From: Gadus chalcogrammus
Taxonomy: Eukaryota > Chordata > Actinopteri > Gadiformes > Gadidae
Assembly (NCBI RefSeq): GCF_026213295.1
Contig: NC_079425.1
Coordinates: 8,034,940 to 8,098,939 of the forward strand
Direction of reading: 5' to 3'
Length of the DNA: 64,000 nucleotides
In this document: one piece after another, positions 30,645 through 47,713 of the stretch
Layout of the letters: the number at the start of each line of letters is the position of its first letter
Position numbering within the stretch: position 1 is the first letter of the stretch
Position numbers and translations under genes: made by a program
The notes under the pieces: model-generated
The model's input: the letters and a program-made list of their open reading frames with translations, nothing else
Told to the model about the DNA's origin: nothing
Database searches by the model: none

Positions 30645-30779
30645 GCGCGTGCGCACACACACACACACACGCACACAGACGCGCGCGCGCGCACACACAC
30701 AGGCACACACACGCGCGCACACACGCACACAGGCACGCACACAGGCACACACAGGCACACAATCAAACACACACACACA
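30578..30779. repeat. Alternating purine-pyrimidine CA/CG block
   Basis: Mixed (CA)n and (CG)n including CGCGCGCG near 30683. Strict alternation over most of 200 bases favours Z-DNA. It lies about 300 bases before the first CSMD exon. Confidence 0.92.
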
Positions 30780-30949
30780 CGTCCCCACGACATGCTTAAG
30801 CTTAGTAAACAAGTTGTTTTCCGTATTTATTTGACAGAACCTATATGTTTTGGGATTAACTTTATGACAGATTAAGTAGCTGCCTTGTTGGATCAGCGCA
30901 GGATTCGCTGAATGCGTTGATCGCGGATAACTGAATTGCTGCGGGGTAA

Positions 30950-31345
<396 letters not shown>

Positions 31346-31520
31346 TGATGGTCAGCCAGTCTGTCTGTCTGTCTGTCTGTCTGTCGGTCAGACAGGACGC
31401 TGATCCGTCTGTCACTCAGTGAGGATGCTGGTCTGCCTTTCTGTCAGTCAGACAGGATGCTGGTCTGTCTGACTGACAGACGGGCAGCTGGTCTTGCCTG
31501 TAAGTCAGCTTGGCTGCTGT

Positions 31521-31762
<242 letters not shown>

Positions 31763-32066
31763 CACCAGGCTGCTGGTCTGTCTGTCTGTAAGTAAGACAG
31801 TGGTTTCACTTCACTGTGTGGACTTATGTTGTTCTTTAAACCTTCAATTGAAAATCCATTCAAACTCATTTGAAATGTTAACGTACAGGTACTGTAGAAG
31901 TGAAGCTATGGGCTGACTTTGAAAAATGACAATGTGCATGGTCGCTTAAATGTGTTGATTATGTTTGTCATTCATTTTGTTTTGCTTGCTCGTTATTTTT
32001 ATTTTATTCCCGTTGTAAGCGGCAAAAACAACACAATCTCGTGCAGACAGAATATACGGATCATAA

Positions 32067-32582
<516 letters not shown>

Positions 32583-33437
32583 TAAGTTAGCATAAACTGT
32601 TGTTAAATGCAATAAACAGACGCGCACACAAACGCACACGCACACGCACACGCACACAGACACACACACACAGACCCACCCAAGCACGTCCTTCATGCGG
32701 TTATCTATGACTATAAATTCCTGTTATTTTCGTTGGTATGGAAATAATAACACAGAACACAAATGGAAAACAGGTTGCGGACCTGGAAAATTTGGCCTGC
32801 AAACTATGTTTTGTAGCTCAGAGGAATAACTATATTCACTCCCTTTGTTCACCAGCCTATTGTTGTCTTAGCTGCCAGTTTTCTCTAAATTCCGGGTTTC
32901 GAAGAAGGACATTGAGCATTCAAAGTGGACACAAGGGTATTAAAGGATTTTGACTTGGGTAGACAGATACAAGCAGCTCGTGGATTTACTACAGAGGTTC
33001 CCTGTTGATATTGCAAATGTGTTTGTATCCAGTAGGTGAGGCAGAAAGCTGTTGTTTATTTATTAATACGTCTTTTTTTTTTTTTTACTCCCATTAAAAG
33101 AGAACATGCCATGGCTGCATTGCCACCGCGCCAACTCCAGGCGGTGCATTCACAACTCTGTCTGAGTTAATTGTTGATTTGTTCAGGGGTGTCAACCCTC
33201 CTCCGGGCTAAGGATCTCACCCTGGGAACCACAGCCAGGGATTAGCCCTGACAAAGAAAGTGTTACCAGCGACTTTGAAGAGTGGCACTGGTTTAAAAGG
33301 GTGCACAAGTTTATGTGATTAAAATCTCAGACTGTCTGAAAAGATATCTCGAACGGAACAGGGAAAGATTACCTACTTCTACCTGTAGAGGCTTGGTAAT
33401 TGTTACTTTATGGCCTTAATCGAAACACTGTCAATCA

Positions 33438-33560
33438 GTGTGTGTGTTTGTTTGTGTGAATGTGTGTGTGTGTGCGTGTTTGTGTGTTTATGTGAATGTG
33501 TTTGTGTGTGTATGTGTGTGTGTGTGTGCATGTGTGCGTGCGTGTGTCTGTGCTTGCGTG
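33438..33560. repeat. Imperfect GT repeat
   Basis: GT units interrupted by GAAT, TTTA and CGTGCG. Confidence 0.85.
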
Positions 33561-34270
33561 CGTGTCTGCAAACATTTCTACGTTGCTGCGATATGTATGA
33601 GAGAGAGTAGGAGAACCAACCAACCTCCCTCTGTATCAAGCAGCTAAATAACACAATGTTGTTGGAAACAAAGCTGCTTCAGGAGCAGCATGGAGCATCA
33701 AACGCTCAGAAATGTTTAATTACATTCACATGTGTTGGAGCCTGGAAGGGCTCCAAGTACACAAGTGATTAACAATGGCCTATCCAAGATGGGCCAATGT
33801 CTTGTTATATTCTACACTTAAATATTTCTAAACAAAACTGGCATATGTTACGAGTACATTGCATCCGTCGTACAGCTATGGACGATGGCTTTCGTTCATT
33901 TTGTTGTTTGGTTTGAAATATATGACAGAAGACCTGGCACATCAACTCATTTTCTATAGCAAAGCTGACTAGGTGGAGGTGGCACTGAATGCATAGATCA
34001 AGAGATGAATAATGGGAGATAGAGATAAAGGGACAGTCCTAGTTGGAACCCAATGGAGAGTAATAGCATGTTTAGTCCTGACACCTAGCACAGCAAAACC
34101 CATCAACCATGACGTTCTCAGTGTGTTGTGTGTGTGTGTGTGTGTGTGGTGTGTATGTGCGATGCACACGTGCACTTGCATTCATTTCTGTGAAAGCGTG
34201 TGTGACAGCTCTTAAGTGGCCCTCCGACAGCTTGAGCGGCCCATCATTCCACTGCATTCTGACAGATTAT

Positions 34271-34383
<113 letters not shown>

Positions 34384-34588
34384 CACACGCACACAGAAGA
34401 ACACAGGCACACATACATATACACACACATACACACACTCACTCTCACACACAGACACACACGCACACACACACACACACTCAAAAACACTCACTCACAC
34501 ACATACACACACACAAAAGCTCACGTACACATACACTGCCATGCACATACAACAGACCAACATATACCTAGACACACACACATACTTG

Positions 34589-34751
<163 letters not shown>

Positions 34752-35869
34752 TGCACACACACAAGTTGACTTGCACCAGAATAAGAGTCAAGGACCATTG
34801 TCAACCCACCATCTGCAATGCAGGGGGAGACAGGGAATTTGCTCCAGCCTTTAAGCCAAGCTGAATGAAGCTGCTCACCACATATCATAGTACTCACTAG
34901 GCCTTGGCATCCGCAAGCTTCCCATGTTCATCTCTGGTGATACAACACACTCTCTTTATCGTGCTGTTTATCATTCCCCTCGGCAGGTCATGCATTCCAC
35001 ACTCACAGCACCGTAAGGTGAGATCGTTGCTAGGGAGGGTGCATCGACTGTGCGAAATGTTGGATTTAGGATTCCAAAGGTTATGATGGAGGCAAGTATT
35101 AATCAAAAGGGACGACGGAATTACGACAGTACACTTGAGTGTAATAAAGTTTAATGGTATGCAGTAGTATTCACGTTATTATCTGGGGTGTAGTGCTAAT
35201 TGTGTTGGCTAAGAGACGTTGACGATGTGCTTTCTTCTGTCGGGTTTGGATGAACAAATTGACACGTTTACATGGTCCGGGAAGTTGGTCGTTGTAGGAA
35301 TGAGTGACAGGTGACAGGAGCCGTCTGAAGGATGCTTCCTGTCTACTGAGAGCCTTTTCTGATTGGCTGTCGTGAAAGCAATTTCCTGTTTCATGTCGCT
35401 GTCGGCATTCTGCCAGGATGAATGTCAGATTATCGCTAACGCACACGCACGCACACATGCGAACTCAAGCACACGCACACACATGTGTCCACACAGACCC
35501 ATAAGAGGACCATTTGTTTTATCCTGATATTGGTCCTATAACTTTGTTTCCTCAACTCTGTTACCAATAGAAGTATTGTATACCCCAGTTCGTTATTGCT
35601 TGCTTCATGCTACAATTAATAAAAAAAGATATACGTTTATTGTTCAGATATAACTGTTGGGACCCGAGGTTTGCGTAAACCATGTAGTATTCCAATGTTG
35701 AGGAGGAGCAGGCAAAGACATTTCTGAGTTTTGTTTATTTGCACGAACGTGATTCTTTGACCTAAACAAAGTGATTTCCCTTACCTGAGGCCACTCTTAA
35801 GATACTAATCCCTCTGATGAGAAAACATGTTTAAGATGTATTAGTATTCAATCTTCCTCACGCTGGACT

Positions 35870-36200
35870 CCAGCCTGCTAACTCCTCCTCCTCTTCCTCT
35901 AGCCATCCATCCCTTCTTCCCTGTGGACCCCAGCCTCCCAAATCCTCTTCCTCTTCCCATTCATCCCTTCTTCCTCCTTGAGTCCAGCAACCTATCTTTG
36001 GTCTCCTTCTCTTCCCCCTCGGTCCTCCCTCTTCCCTTCCCTCACAGCCCTCCCTCTAGCTATCCTTCCTGCGTCCTCCCTCCATTCCCTCTCTCCTCCC
36101 ATGTCCTCTGGCCATCCTCAAATCTGCCTTGTACTCCCCCTGGCACAGCCTCTCTATCTGTCTGTCTTTCTCTGTCTCTCGGTCTCTGTTGCTCTCTCAC
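35870..36200. repeat. Pyrimidine-rich DNA with an imperfect ~65-bp duplication
   Basis: Two related segments begin CTCCAGCCTGCTAACTCC and CCCCAGCCTCCCAAATCC and continue through TCTTCCTCT and CATCCCTTCTTCC. The + strand is dominated by C and T. It leads into the (CT)n tract at 36235. Confidence 0.6.
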
Positions 36201-36234
36201 TCTTTGTCTCTTCTGACTCTCACTTCTTTGTCTC

Positions 36235-36440
<206 letters not shown>

Positions 36441-37163
36441 TGTCTGCCTGTCTGTCTGAATATTGCATTCTAACAACATATTTAAGTATTCCCTCAGTTC
36501 CATATGCGGTTTCCTTGCCTGTGTACTTTCCAAAATGTTTGTGTAAATGTCCCACTTGACAATCATCAGAAAGTACATTACTGTGGGCCCTGAGACATGG
36601 CAGATGCACACCCTGATCTAGTGTGGGTACACTGCAGGGCAGGGTCCCGGTTATACAGGGAAATCAAATACAATCCATTATTTATAAGGTCTCACAAGCA
36701 AGGTTAAACATTTTCCTCCTTATCATTTATGTATCTGTATGGGTCTGTGTACCTCACCCATTTACCCCCGTTTTTACCTGTTGTTCCATCAGTGTTTATG
36801 TTCTCATGCAGCCAGAAGTTCCATAAGAATAGGGTAGGGTGGTGTGGTGCTTGGGTTGAACCATCAATGTATGCAGTCTTTGTGTAGTTAGCCTTGAGGA
36901 AGATGACACAACTGGCTCTCTGATGTCATGAAGCTAAAGAAAACGGTTATAAAAAATGAAATTTGTATCGGAAAATGGTGCTGGCTAAAAGATAGATGCC
37001 TTGAGTTTTCTATGATTTTATTAAGAGTTAACTTGAGTCCAGTTGATAAACTGAATTTTATTAAGGTTATGTTGCTCACATTATATGGTCAATAACACTT
37101 TCCTAGATGTTACATTAATTCCTCGTTTCAAGCGCATTGCTATTCTTCACCTCCTGGATTGTT

Positions 37164-37405
37164 ATCAGCAAACCATTTAAAGAAGAAAAATGAAACAAAT
37201 GCTGAAAATGTATAACACTTGAAACATTTTAACTGGATAAGACAAAAGGTGAATTTGCCTGCTTATTTTAGTCTGCTTACTTTTTCATCAGCAAACCATT
37301 TAAAGAAGAAAAATGAAAACAAATGCTGAAAATGTATAACACTTGAAACAATTGAATTGGAAAACAATCATAGACAAAAGGTGAATTTGCTTGCTTATTT
37401 TAGTC
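37164..37405. repeat. 123-bp tandem duplication
   Basis: The segment starting ATCAGCAAACCATTTAAAGA at 37164 recurs at 37287, and both copies run through AATGTATAACACTTGAAACA and ACAAAAGGTGAATTTGC to GCTTATTTTAGTC. The copies differ by small indels (such as TGAAACAAAT against TGAAAACAAAT) and a few substitutions. This is not a simple-sequence repeat. Confidence 0.92.
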
Positions 37406-38333
37406 GTAGGTAAAATTGTGCAAGAATCTTTGTGTTACTGATACATTGTGAAGAGTAGTTCAAACTATTTGGAATACATTTTGTCTTGTGTCAGTGACAA
37501 AATGTCAACCACACATTTTGATACAAATATTCCCATACTATGATTCAAATGTTCAGCAGGTTATATTTGCTTTCAAACAGTGGCTCACTTCGCATTTTGC
37601 AAGACTAACTTATTTTGTGAACATACACATAGGCTGCAATGAAATGTAACAAATATAATACAGTAGTATAATATAGCATTGTTTATCAGGTACCCGGCAT
37701 CACTATACTTGTGTACAAGGGTGAACCCCAATGGAATTGATAGAAATGATACAGCTGGTCAGTATACTGCATTCATTATCCCAACTGAAAGAAAAACATC
37801 TGTAACCTTCAGCACTTTTTCTACTATCAAACAGCTATGTATACTTAAAAAAAACCAATTCAATTAATAATAAGTAAAATATTATTGAATGCAATACAAA
37901 AATCTTGGAGAGAGCGGGTTTAGTCCCGAAGAGAGACGTCTGATTGTCGGTGGCTGCATGCGTTTGGCAGTCTGCCCTCATCCAATAGCACTCAGTTTGG
38001 CTCATTCATATCTCTATCTACTCCATGCTAACCTGAACCCATCTCATTGTCGGCAGATCCTCCTCGCTGTCCCCATGTTGATACTCTCTCTCCTCTTCTC
38101 ACTCTCTGTGCTCTATAGTCTCTTCACCTCCCGTCAGTCCCCAACTGTGTGCTCAGCCTCCATCGCACTGAATATATTTACATGAACATACCGCACGCGT
38201 GTGTGTGTGTGTGCGTGTGTGGATGGGTGGGTGGGTGTGGGTGGGTGTGGGTGTATGTGTGTCGCTCATGCTGTCAAATGCCCGCTTAAGAGCTGTCAGA
38301 TATGCATGCACACACATTAATGCACACGCATTA

Positions 38334-38471
<138 letters not shown>

Positions 38472-39376
38472 ACAAAACATTTATTTGTGTTGAAGTGCAC
38501 TGAAGTGAGGTTTAAAAGCACTTTATTCACTTCAGTCAAGGAACCCAATTCGTCAATTTTTTATTCAATCCAAAGAACAACATACTATGAATATTATTGT
38601 TTTTGAAATAGTGTTTGCCGATAATGCAAACAGGTGCAACAGTTGAATAACGACGAGTAACCGTGCTACCGGGAAAAACAATAGATAATCAAGGTGTCAG
38701 GAGTCATTCAACCATCTCTCCAACCTTGGGATCTGCACACCAGGATTCCCATTCCCCACTCCTGTCTGATGCCTTTGACTCTCGGCTTTGGGCTTGTCCT
38801 CTACTTAATTCTCCCTCCTTTTGTGACTCAATGTCACACCGATCTGTTTTTGCTCTCCGTTTTTTATCCAACCTTTTCCCGATTCTTCGTGTCATTCACT
38901 GTATCCTTTCTTTCCCAGCCCATTTCCGAAAGGCACTCGTGCGTTTCGTGTCTGAACATTACATTTTTCAGCATTGGTTTGGTGCATTTTGGTGCTAATC
39001 CCATGTACCTGGTCTGATCTCCTTATTCAAGATCTCCTAATCCACCGTTCACATGTTACCGGCAGTACCCCCCCCACACCCCCCTCTCACCCGGGTAATG
39101 TCTCACCCCATTTAGCCTCTCCCTCCACCCGCTCACTCCCCTCCCTCACGTTTGACCCCTTCTCACGGCTCCCTCCGCAACCGCTCCCATAATTCACTCT
39201 GTTCCCAGCTTTCACTCCGCCGCTGCGGAAGACCTCGGTGGTTTTCTTGTTTTCCACTTTAAGCTGCTAATTTGTTCGTTCTCCCTCCCCTCCCTCCCTC
39301 CCTCCCCCACCACCTCCTCCTTCCCCCTCTATTTTATGAATTTTCCCATCCGTCCCAAAGGTTGTATCTCTTGCCC

Positions 39377-39398
39377 CTCTCTCTCTCTCTCTCTCTCG

Positions 39399-39443
<45 letters not shown>

Positions 39444-39549
39444 ATCATTATCTCTTTCTCTCTCTCTCAAACTCTCTCTCTTTTTCCCTCTCTGTCTCTC
39501 TCTCTCTCTCTCTCTTTTTATCGTTATCTCTCTCTCACACTCTCTCTCT

Positions 39550-39626
<77 letters not shown>

Positions 39627-39640
39627 ACTGTCTCTCTCTC
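39377..39640. repeat. Interrupted (CT)n tract
   Basis: CT repeat broken by two similar inserts containing TTTTTATC(A/G)TTATCTCT, suggesting duplication of a composite unit. Confidence 0.93.
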
Positions 39641-39751
39641 ATCCCTTGCTCTTTCTTTCTTAGCGGTGACCTCTTCTCTCTCCTTCATTCCCTGACAGCC
39701 ATTATTCATGAATAATGGAAGCACGCAGCCGGAGAGGGATTGGTGTGAGGT

Positions 39752-39784
39752 GGGGGGGGGGGGGATTGGGGTGGGGGGGGGGGG
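39752..39784. repeat. Two G homopolymers, 13 and 12 bases
   Basis: G runs at 39752-39764 and 39773-39784 separated by ATTGGGGT. Strong G-quadruplex potential. Confidence 0.9.
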
Positions 39785-41284
39785 CTCTTTGGGAATTCTT
39801 AACATTAACTGGATGTCCTTAATCCTCTCCTAGCACATCTATAACCCCGGCCAGTATCCATCTCAAACAAATGAATCTACAATATGTTCTTAATCCAATC
39901 TATTATCATAGCCATTACCTATCCGGGACATGCACTCTCTTTCATGCGCAATATGCTCATCATCAATCTAATATTAAGGGTTGTTATCCATCCAAAATCA
40001 ATCTTTTTACATTATTTTATAAATTTTTATAATTACAGTTTGTACATTTGACACTCGACTTTAACTGCTGCTATTACGTCAGCGATCACTGCTTAGACCA
40101 CTACTAATAATACTGCCCTACTACTCCCACAACTACTACTACTCCTACAACCAGTACCGCTGATCCACCCATTTTACATCGCAACTTTCATAAATGGCAA
40201 TTGCATCTGCAAGTGCTTTTAAACCCCACCAATTAAAAAACAAATGAGGGAATGACTTAAACGGGTAATGTACCTTGAAACAATAACAGCAGAGTGACTT
40301 TGAAGAATTTGGCAGATCCGTTCTTCTTTTTTTTGAAGCGTCTTAAGTGGAGACGGAAACAATCAGAGTGGAGCTCCGCAGCCTTTCGGCTCAGTGGAAT
40401 GATTCAGTGGCAGGGAGAGAGATCGCTGCCACGGGCTGATCGGTCGTATGGCGCCGGTGCCGGTGGAGGACTGCCGTGGTGGAGGGGGGAGGATCCGGGG
40501 CATGGGATGCGTGGGTGTCTGGATCATTTAATTGAGATGGAGGAGGAGCGTGCTGGGGATAAGCATGTTGCTCTAAGCGTGATGAGACTGCATACTACGA
40601 CACGTGTGACGCGAACGGCGTTAAGGCGCCGCACGTTTGGTCGGACGCGCTCGCATGGGCGTGGCGGCTCAGCGGGGGGGCCACGGAGGTGTCGGCACGG
40701 GGAGGATTTGAAGCGGGGCCACTCGCATTATTGATGATATCCATATGTACAATCTATAAGTAAGGGGATGTGTTTGTTTGACATCGGAGTGTACGTGTGG
40801 ATGGTATGGGTGTAATCACAGTTTTTGCTGAATGAATAGGTTGAATTTTGTACACGTTTGGTGAGCAAAGCTAAACTACGAGCTGAACCTTAATTTTTTC
40901 GTGTGACCCTAGGCTGTTTTGACATGAGTGTATATTCACACTATATCCTGGCACTATATTGTTTCTAACAATGATTAAGCTCAAACCAAACCTCAACGCT
41001 TAGGTAACCCATGTCCACTCACGTTCAATATCACCTCATCATCACGTAGTATGTGTACATGGGGAGGCTTTTGAGTGTTTAGGGGATTGCCATGGAAATA
41101 GCGTACTGCCCGGGCTTCATCCTGCCCGCCTAGCTTCATTCACATGTACGTCGTGTTGACGTGCGTTGGGAAGTGCTTCCTTTGAATAGCAATCAGCTGA
41201 AATATCTTCAGGAGGCTTGATTCAATTACGATCACAAACTTCACCCAATCACATCAGGAGCAATCCAATTAATTTAAAGTCCAG

Positions 41285-41352
41285 CTTGTTTTGTTGTGTT
41301 GTTTTGTGTTGTGTTGTATTGTATGGCCTTGTGTTGTTTTGTGTTGTGTGTT
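41285..41352. repeat. TTGTG/TTTTG imperfect repeat
   Basis: Run of TTGTGTTG-type units on the + strand. Confidence 0.75.
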
Positions 41353-42775
41353 GATTCATGTCCTTACACGTAGAGGTTTAGGACGGGACAGGTCGTTGAT
41401 GGACAGAAGGGCGGGGTGGGTTCATGGTGGACTCAATGATCTTGTCATCGTGAAACATGACATCACATCACACTCATGTCGCCACGCTGGGTGCTTCCAC
41501 AAAGATTTCTGTCATTATACTTCGTACGGCGTCTGGACCGTCTCACAAACAAAACGCTCCACCTTTTGTCCGGCCGTCTGCAACTCACAGAGAACATCGT
41601 TTTAAAAGTTGTGTGTTTCGCTTTTTTGTCAAGATTCAACTTTGCAGAGTGCTGGAGTGCGTCATTGTTCTTTAATGGAGGGAAGGAGCTTTCTCTGAGC
41701 AACCCTTCATTAGAGCCATGGCTGAGTCTTTTGCTGCTCATTCTGATGGTAGTCTTTCGTTTTTTATTTCACGTTTGAACTCGCGGACAAAGGCCTGTAG
41801 ACGGTCGCCGTGAAAGCAGCGTTTGAGGTTATTTTTATTTTCATGCGATGCAATCTTTGGGTGGATTTGTGGCTCTATCCACTTCTGGATGGACAGAAAA
41901 CTGTCCTTGTTTGCAATTTGTATTTCACCCTTTGGAAGGATGAACTTCAGATTGGTTGAAATAGTTTCGATATTGCCTCATCGTCTCTTCTAGAAGGATG
42001 CAGTCACACTTTCAGTTACAAGATCATTGCAGGTATCTCCAGAAAGAACTGCCAAAACTGAGGCTTTTATGTAGAAGTGGCGGCTATTTCTGTAATGGCA
42101 CTTCCTCAATGTGTTAGTTGACACCTCAGGTCCAATTTATCTCATTTCAGGACCTTGAGTTGAAGACCAGTTGAAATCCTGTCATGTCCTGTAATATAAA
42201 ACTATTCAACATATGTACATTGAAGTGTCATAATGATAGGGCTATTAGACTGAGCTTACCTGCTCCAAGGAAGCTGGTAGAACACTCTAGCTCCCAGCAA
42301 GATTCTTGCATAATTTTCGTTCTATTGTATTGTTTTCAAACACTGAAATTGCTCTTTCGTTTTTATTTTTTTCATTTTTATATTTTTTTGCACAGTTGCC
42401 GCGCTTGTTTTTGGGTACCGGAATGAGAGGAGCTGAGCTGATGCAATACTTACCATAGGCGACCAATTCAATGGGCACAGGGAGAAGCTTTTGAAAGTGC
42501 TTCTGAGGCGGTGAACTCGGATGACCTTTTGCACTTTCTGTGCCTCCGTATCGCTAGCCCACTTCCCTTCTCCAATATGCCCAATATTATTAGTTTTACC
42601 TCGCTTTGTATTCCCCCTTTGTCCCGACCGTCTTCTGCTTTTTAATCTCGGCCGGATAACACAAAACGTAACAGAGATGTGGATGCAATCGGACATCGCC
42701 CGCTCTACGGGAAAAATACGTTTTTGTTTGTCCAAACTTCCAAACTGAATTTTTGAGTATGTATTATGTTGTTGA

Positions 42776-43882
<1,107 letters not shown>

Positions 43883-43960
43883 TGAAGAAAGCCATAGAGC
43901 TGAAATCCAGAGGAGTGAAGATGATGCCCAGTAAAGATTCCAGCCACAAAAATGCCGTCC
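43883..43960 (+). CDS. csmd1: CSMD exon (4 of 7): linker between CUB 2 and sushi 2
   Basis: This short 78-bp exon follows TCCATTCAG and ends at GTCC/GTAAGT. It completes a valine codon from the previous exon and reads KKAIELKSRGVKMMPSKDSS followed by HKNAV. This lysine- and serine-rich peptide has no cysteines. It is the typical CSMD spacer between the end of CUB 2 and the next sushi module, and IELKSRGVK is highly characteristic of the family. It is too short to be found by length-based gene calling. A 120-bp (GT)n starts 56 bases after its donor. Confidence 0.92.
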
Positions 43961-44012
43961 GTAAGTTGAGCTGTTTATGTTTTTTTGGAGTGCCAGCAGG
44001 GACAATGCAGCA

Positions 44013-44140
<128 letters not shown>

Positions 44141-44257
44141 TTGTGTGTGTGTGTGTTTTTAAACCAATGCCCCTTAAATATCAAACATCTCACTCACTCA
44201 CTCTAACTCTTTGGTCCCTCATCTCTATATTTTCCATGCCATCCCAGTGTCACACAG

Positions 44258-44259
<2 letters not shown>

Positions 44260-44311
<52 letters not shown>
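44260..44311. repeat. (CA)n microsatellite
   Basis: About 25 units, 125 bases downstream of the (TG)n tract and complementary to it in the transcript. Confidence 0.95.
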
Positions 44312-44313
<2 letters not shown>

Positions 44314-45518
44314 GCACACACACCCGCACACACACATCCACATTTATCTTTAATGTGGCAGCAGTGATTTCATGTATTTTTCATTGGGGTTACCCGGCAC
44401 TGCCAGGGAGACGAGACTCTAGGTTTATATTCCTCTGTTCTTTGCAGTGACTGCCACAGGCCCTTTTCTTTCACTCCAAACACGCCATTACTACACGCCA
44501 AAAGGCGTGTCCGCCCAGACACATGTGTAACCCTCTTGCCCACAGAGTGTGCACACTGTCACAACACCGCTGCGATGCGCTTTTCAAATCGCAGCCAACT
44601 GAAATTCCGCAGTTCACGTTCCGCGAGTATGAGAGTGACCCTAATTATAATATACTGTATCAACTGAATTTTTCCCGTGTGTAACTTACCGCCGTTAATA
44701 CAACGTACACAACCGACTCATAATTGTGCTGACGGAATCAGAGAAAACCCATACGTCAGATGAGACTTTGGGGATGTAAATTACCTACTTATCTAAATCT
44801 TCCTACCGTGGTTTTCAGGGTCAAATATAATGGTATCATCGTGAGTAATAACTAGCCAAGTGGGTCCGATCCTGATTTTATTGAACCGGACCCTGCCTCG
44901 TAAGAAGGCATAGAGGCTTGCTTGTCCCCCATCCTTATACATTAACATCAGACTCAATATCCAGCTAATAGCTTACTGTTTTGGCTCACTTTATTCAACA
45001 AGAGAATGATTAGCTCTTATTTCAACTGTCTCCCCCTGCCATCAGACTGATTATGTTATCTGGGATTGGTCTCCTGGGGTGGGGTCAGGGGTCAGAATTA
45101 GAATGGAGACTATAACCACAAAACATGCTATGGATGCGGTCAATCGAGCCTTCAGAATTTTTGATTTGCTGATACAAAGTCTGTAGTAAACCAACCTGCT
45201 AAATAGCAGGATAACATTTTTCTAAAATCTATTAATTTTACATTTCTAAAGGAGAAATACACCAGTGTGCCATCTATGCTCAAAACTTTATTAATTTTTA
45301 TTTTTTTTAATTAGAAATGCAAGTTTTCTATTCAGCAGTAGGATTTTAGCCAGTGTTTTGAACAGAATATCATTGCTGTTTTTTATGTGATTATTGCACT
45401 GCAGTGTAGAAAATAACTTCCTCGTCACCTTGCCGTAGAAGGAGTTCTTCCAGGAATGGATATTCAGTATTTTGACAGGTGTGTTTTGGTTAACTCCTGT
45501 TTGACCTGATTCTGTTCA

Positions 45519-45558
45519 CAGACCCGGCTCTCTTCAGAGACCCGGCTCTCTTCAGAGA
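45519..45558. repeat. 18-bp tandem duplication
   Basis: GACCCGGCTCTCTTCAGA occurs twice in direct succession. It is a small local duplication in otherwise unique intron DNA. Confidence 0.85.
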
Positions 45559-47221
45559 CGTCGTATTGCTCTAGGACAACTAATGGCAATCTGCATAATC
45601 GAGCGTTAACCAAGTTTTTTCATACATTTTCTTTGCGTATGTTTTATTCTGACAGAGTATAGTGTTTAATTACTCACAAGCCGGATCCGGAATAATTTTC
45701 TCACCTAATTACGTGGTCTTTTTAGTTTAATTGCAAAGTTCCAGAATCAATTCTATGTTCATCTTATTTCATATTGACGTTCCATGAAACAATCACAAGA
45801 TGCACAAAGGTCCATCTCCGAGGAAGACCTCGCCTTCCTGAGTATCCCGTCATCGCCCGAGAACACGTTCCAAAAGCATATATATTTGAATAATTGCTAC
45901 AATGCATAATTCAGTAAGTCGCATCACTTGTGTTTGTTTAATTGCAATTCCCATGCAAAACGTTGCCAGCATGTGTAATTGCTCTACAACTCCATCAATT
46001 AATTTAGATATCTCCCTGATAAACTTTGTTTGTTTATAAGAGACGTCTATTATATTTCAGCCTCTCCTCGGTTTAGCGTAGCTTTGTGAAGTATGCTACT
46101 GTAGTGCTAGCTTCCCTGATGCCCAATGCTTCTGTTTCAATATCTTCGCTCCAAATTCTAAACTATTAATTACCTCCTGACTGGTTTCCAGTACATTCAT
46201 CCCATGGGGGACACATACTTTAAATATTGAAAATATAGGGGCATACCTTTTTGGGGGGGGGGGAGAATTTATTTCTCCCGGTGATAAAAATGATAATCAC
46301 AAGCCAAGGCAAATTCTAAAATACTCTGAGGAAGTGAAGGATGATGAAGACTTTTGGAGGCCGAGGCGAGACACACCTTGAGCTGTTTCGACTCTCATCT
46401 TAAATGATGATTTAAGCGTCTCATCCTGGGACCAACGACTCATTAAAACATACTGGTGCTCTTGTTTCTCGGGGACTGGAAGCGAGTACATTTCGGTTCT
46501 CATCTCGGGACCAATGGCGGAAACCCAACTCCCACCCAGCACCCCGGTTCATTAAAACCCATCAAACGCACCTTCCCAATCCAATGTTTGGGTCCTGGAC
46601 AAATCTTTGAACAACACTTGGCTTGAGTGTAGGACTCCCCGGGGCGGCATTATGTGTAATGTGGAGAAGGTGTAATCTTTATGCTATCTGTAATCGTTAT
46701 AGAGAGCCAGAGACTGATGATAATGAGTTTCACCTGTCTGGAGAACAGAATGCTTATGAATCATAATGTAACTGATTGTCTGTAACAGTCCCCAGCCTAT
46801 ATTCTCACACAGTCCACTGGACAGATAGACACAATGAAGGGAAAAAAATAAAAGGAAATGCTTCAACTATCCACCGAAGGGTCTTATGCATCATAATAAC
46901 CATGAGGATGATTGCAGCTCAATGCTTGCTCCATAGTAAAATCTTGAAGTGTGGAAGACATACAGGCAGACGCACGGATGGACGGATAAAGGCGTACAGT
47001 GAGAAACAAATGATCCATCGGCTAGGCCCTCAGCGTCTGGCTCCGTTGACCCGTGTGTGTGTGTGTGTTAGAGGGATGCAGGGGGGCAGCAGTAAGACGG
47101 TGTGTTAAGAGGGTAAGCTGAGAGAGGGTGAGTGCATATCAACAAACCGCTCTTCACACACCCGCTTCTCATCAGCCCGCCTACCAGGGAGCTCCTCGAG
47201 GGCCCTCACCTGGGATACAAA

Positions 47222-47530
<309 letters not shown>

Positions 47531-47580
47531 ACACGCACATACACGTATGCACACACCGGCATACAAACATAGACTCACAG

Positions 47581-47713
<133 letters not shown>

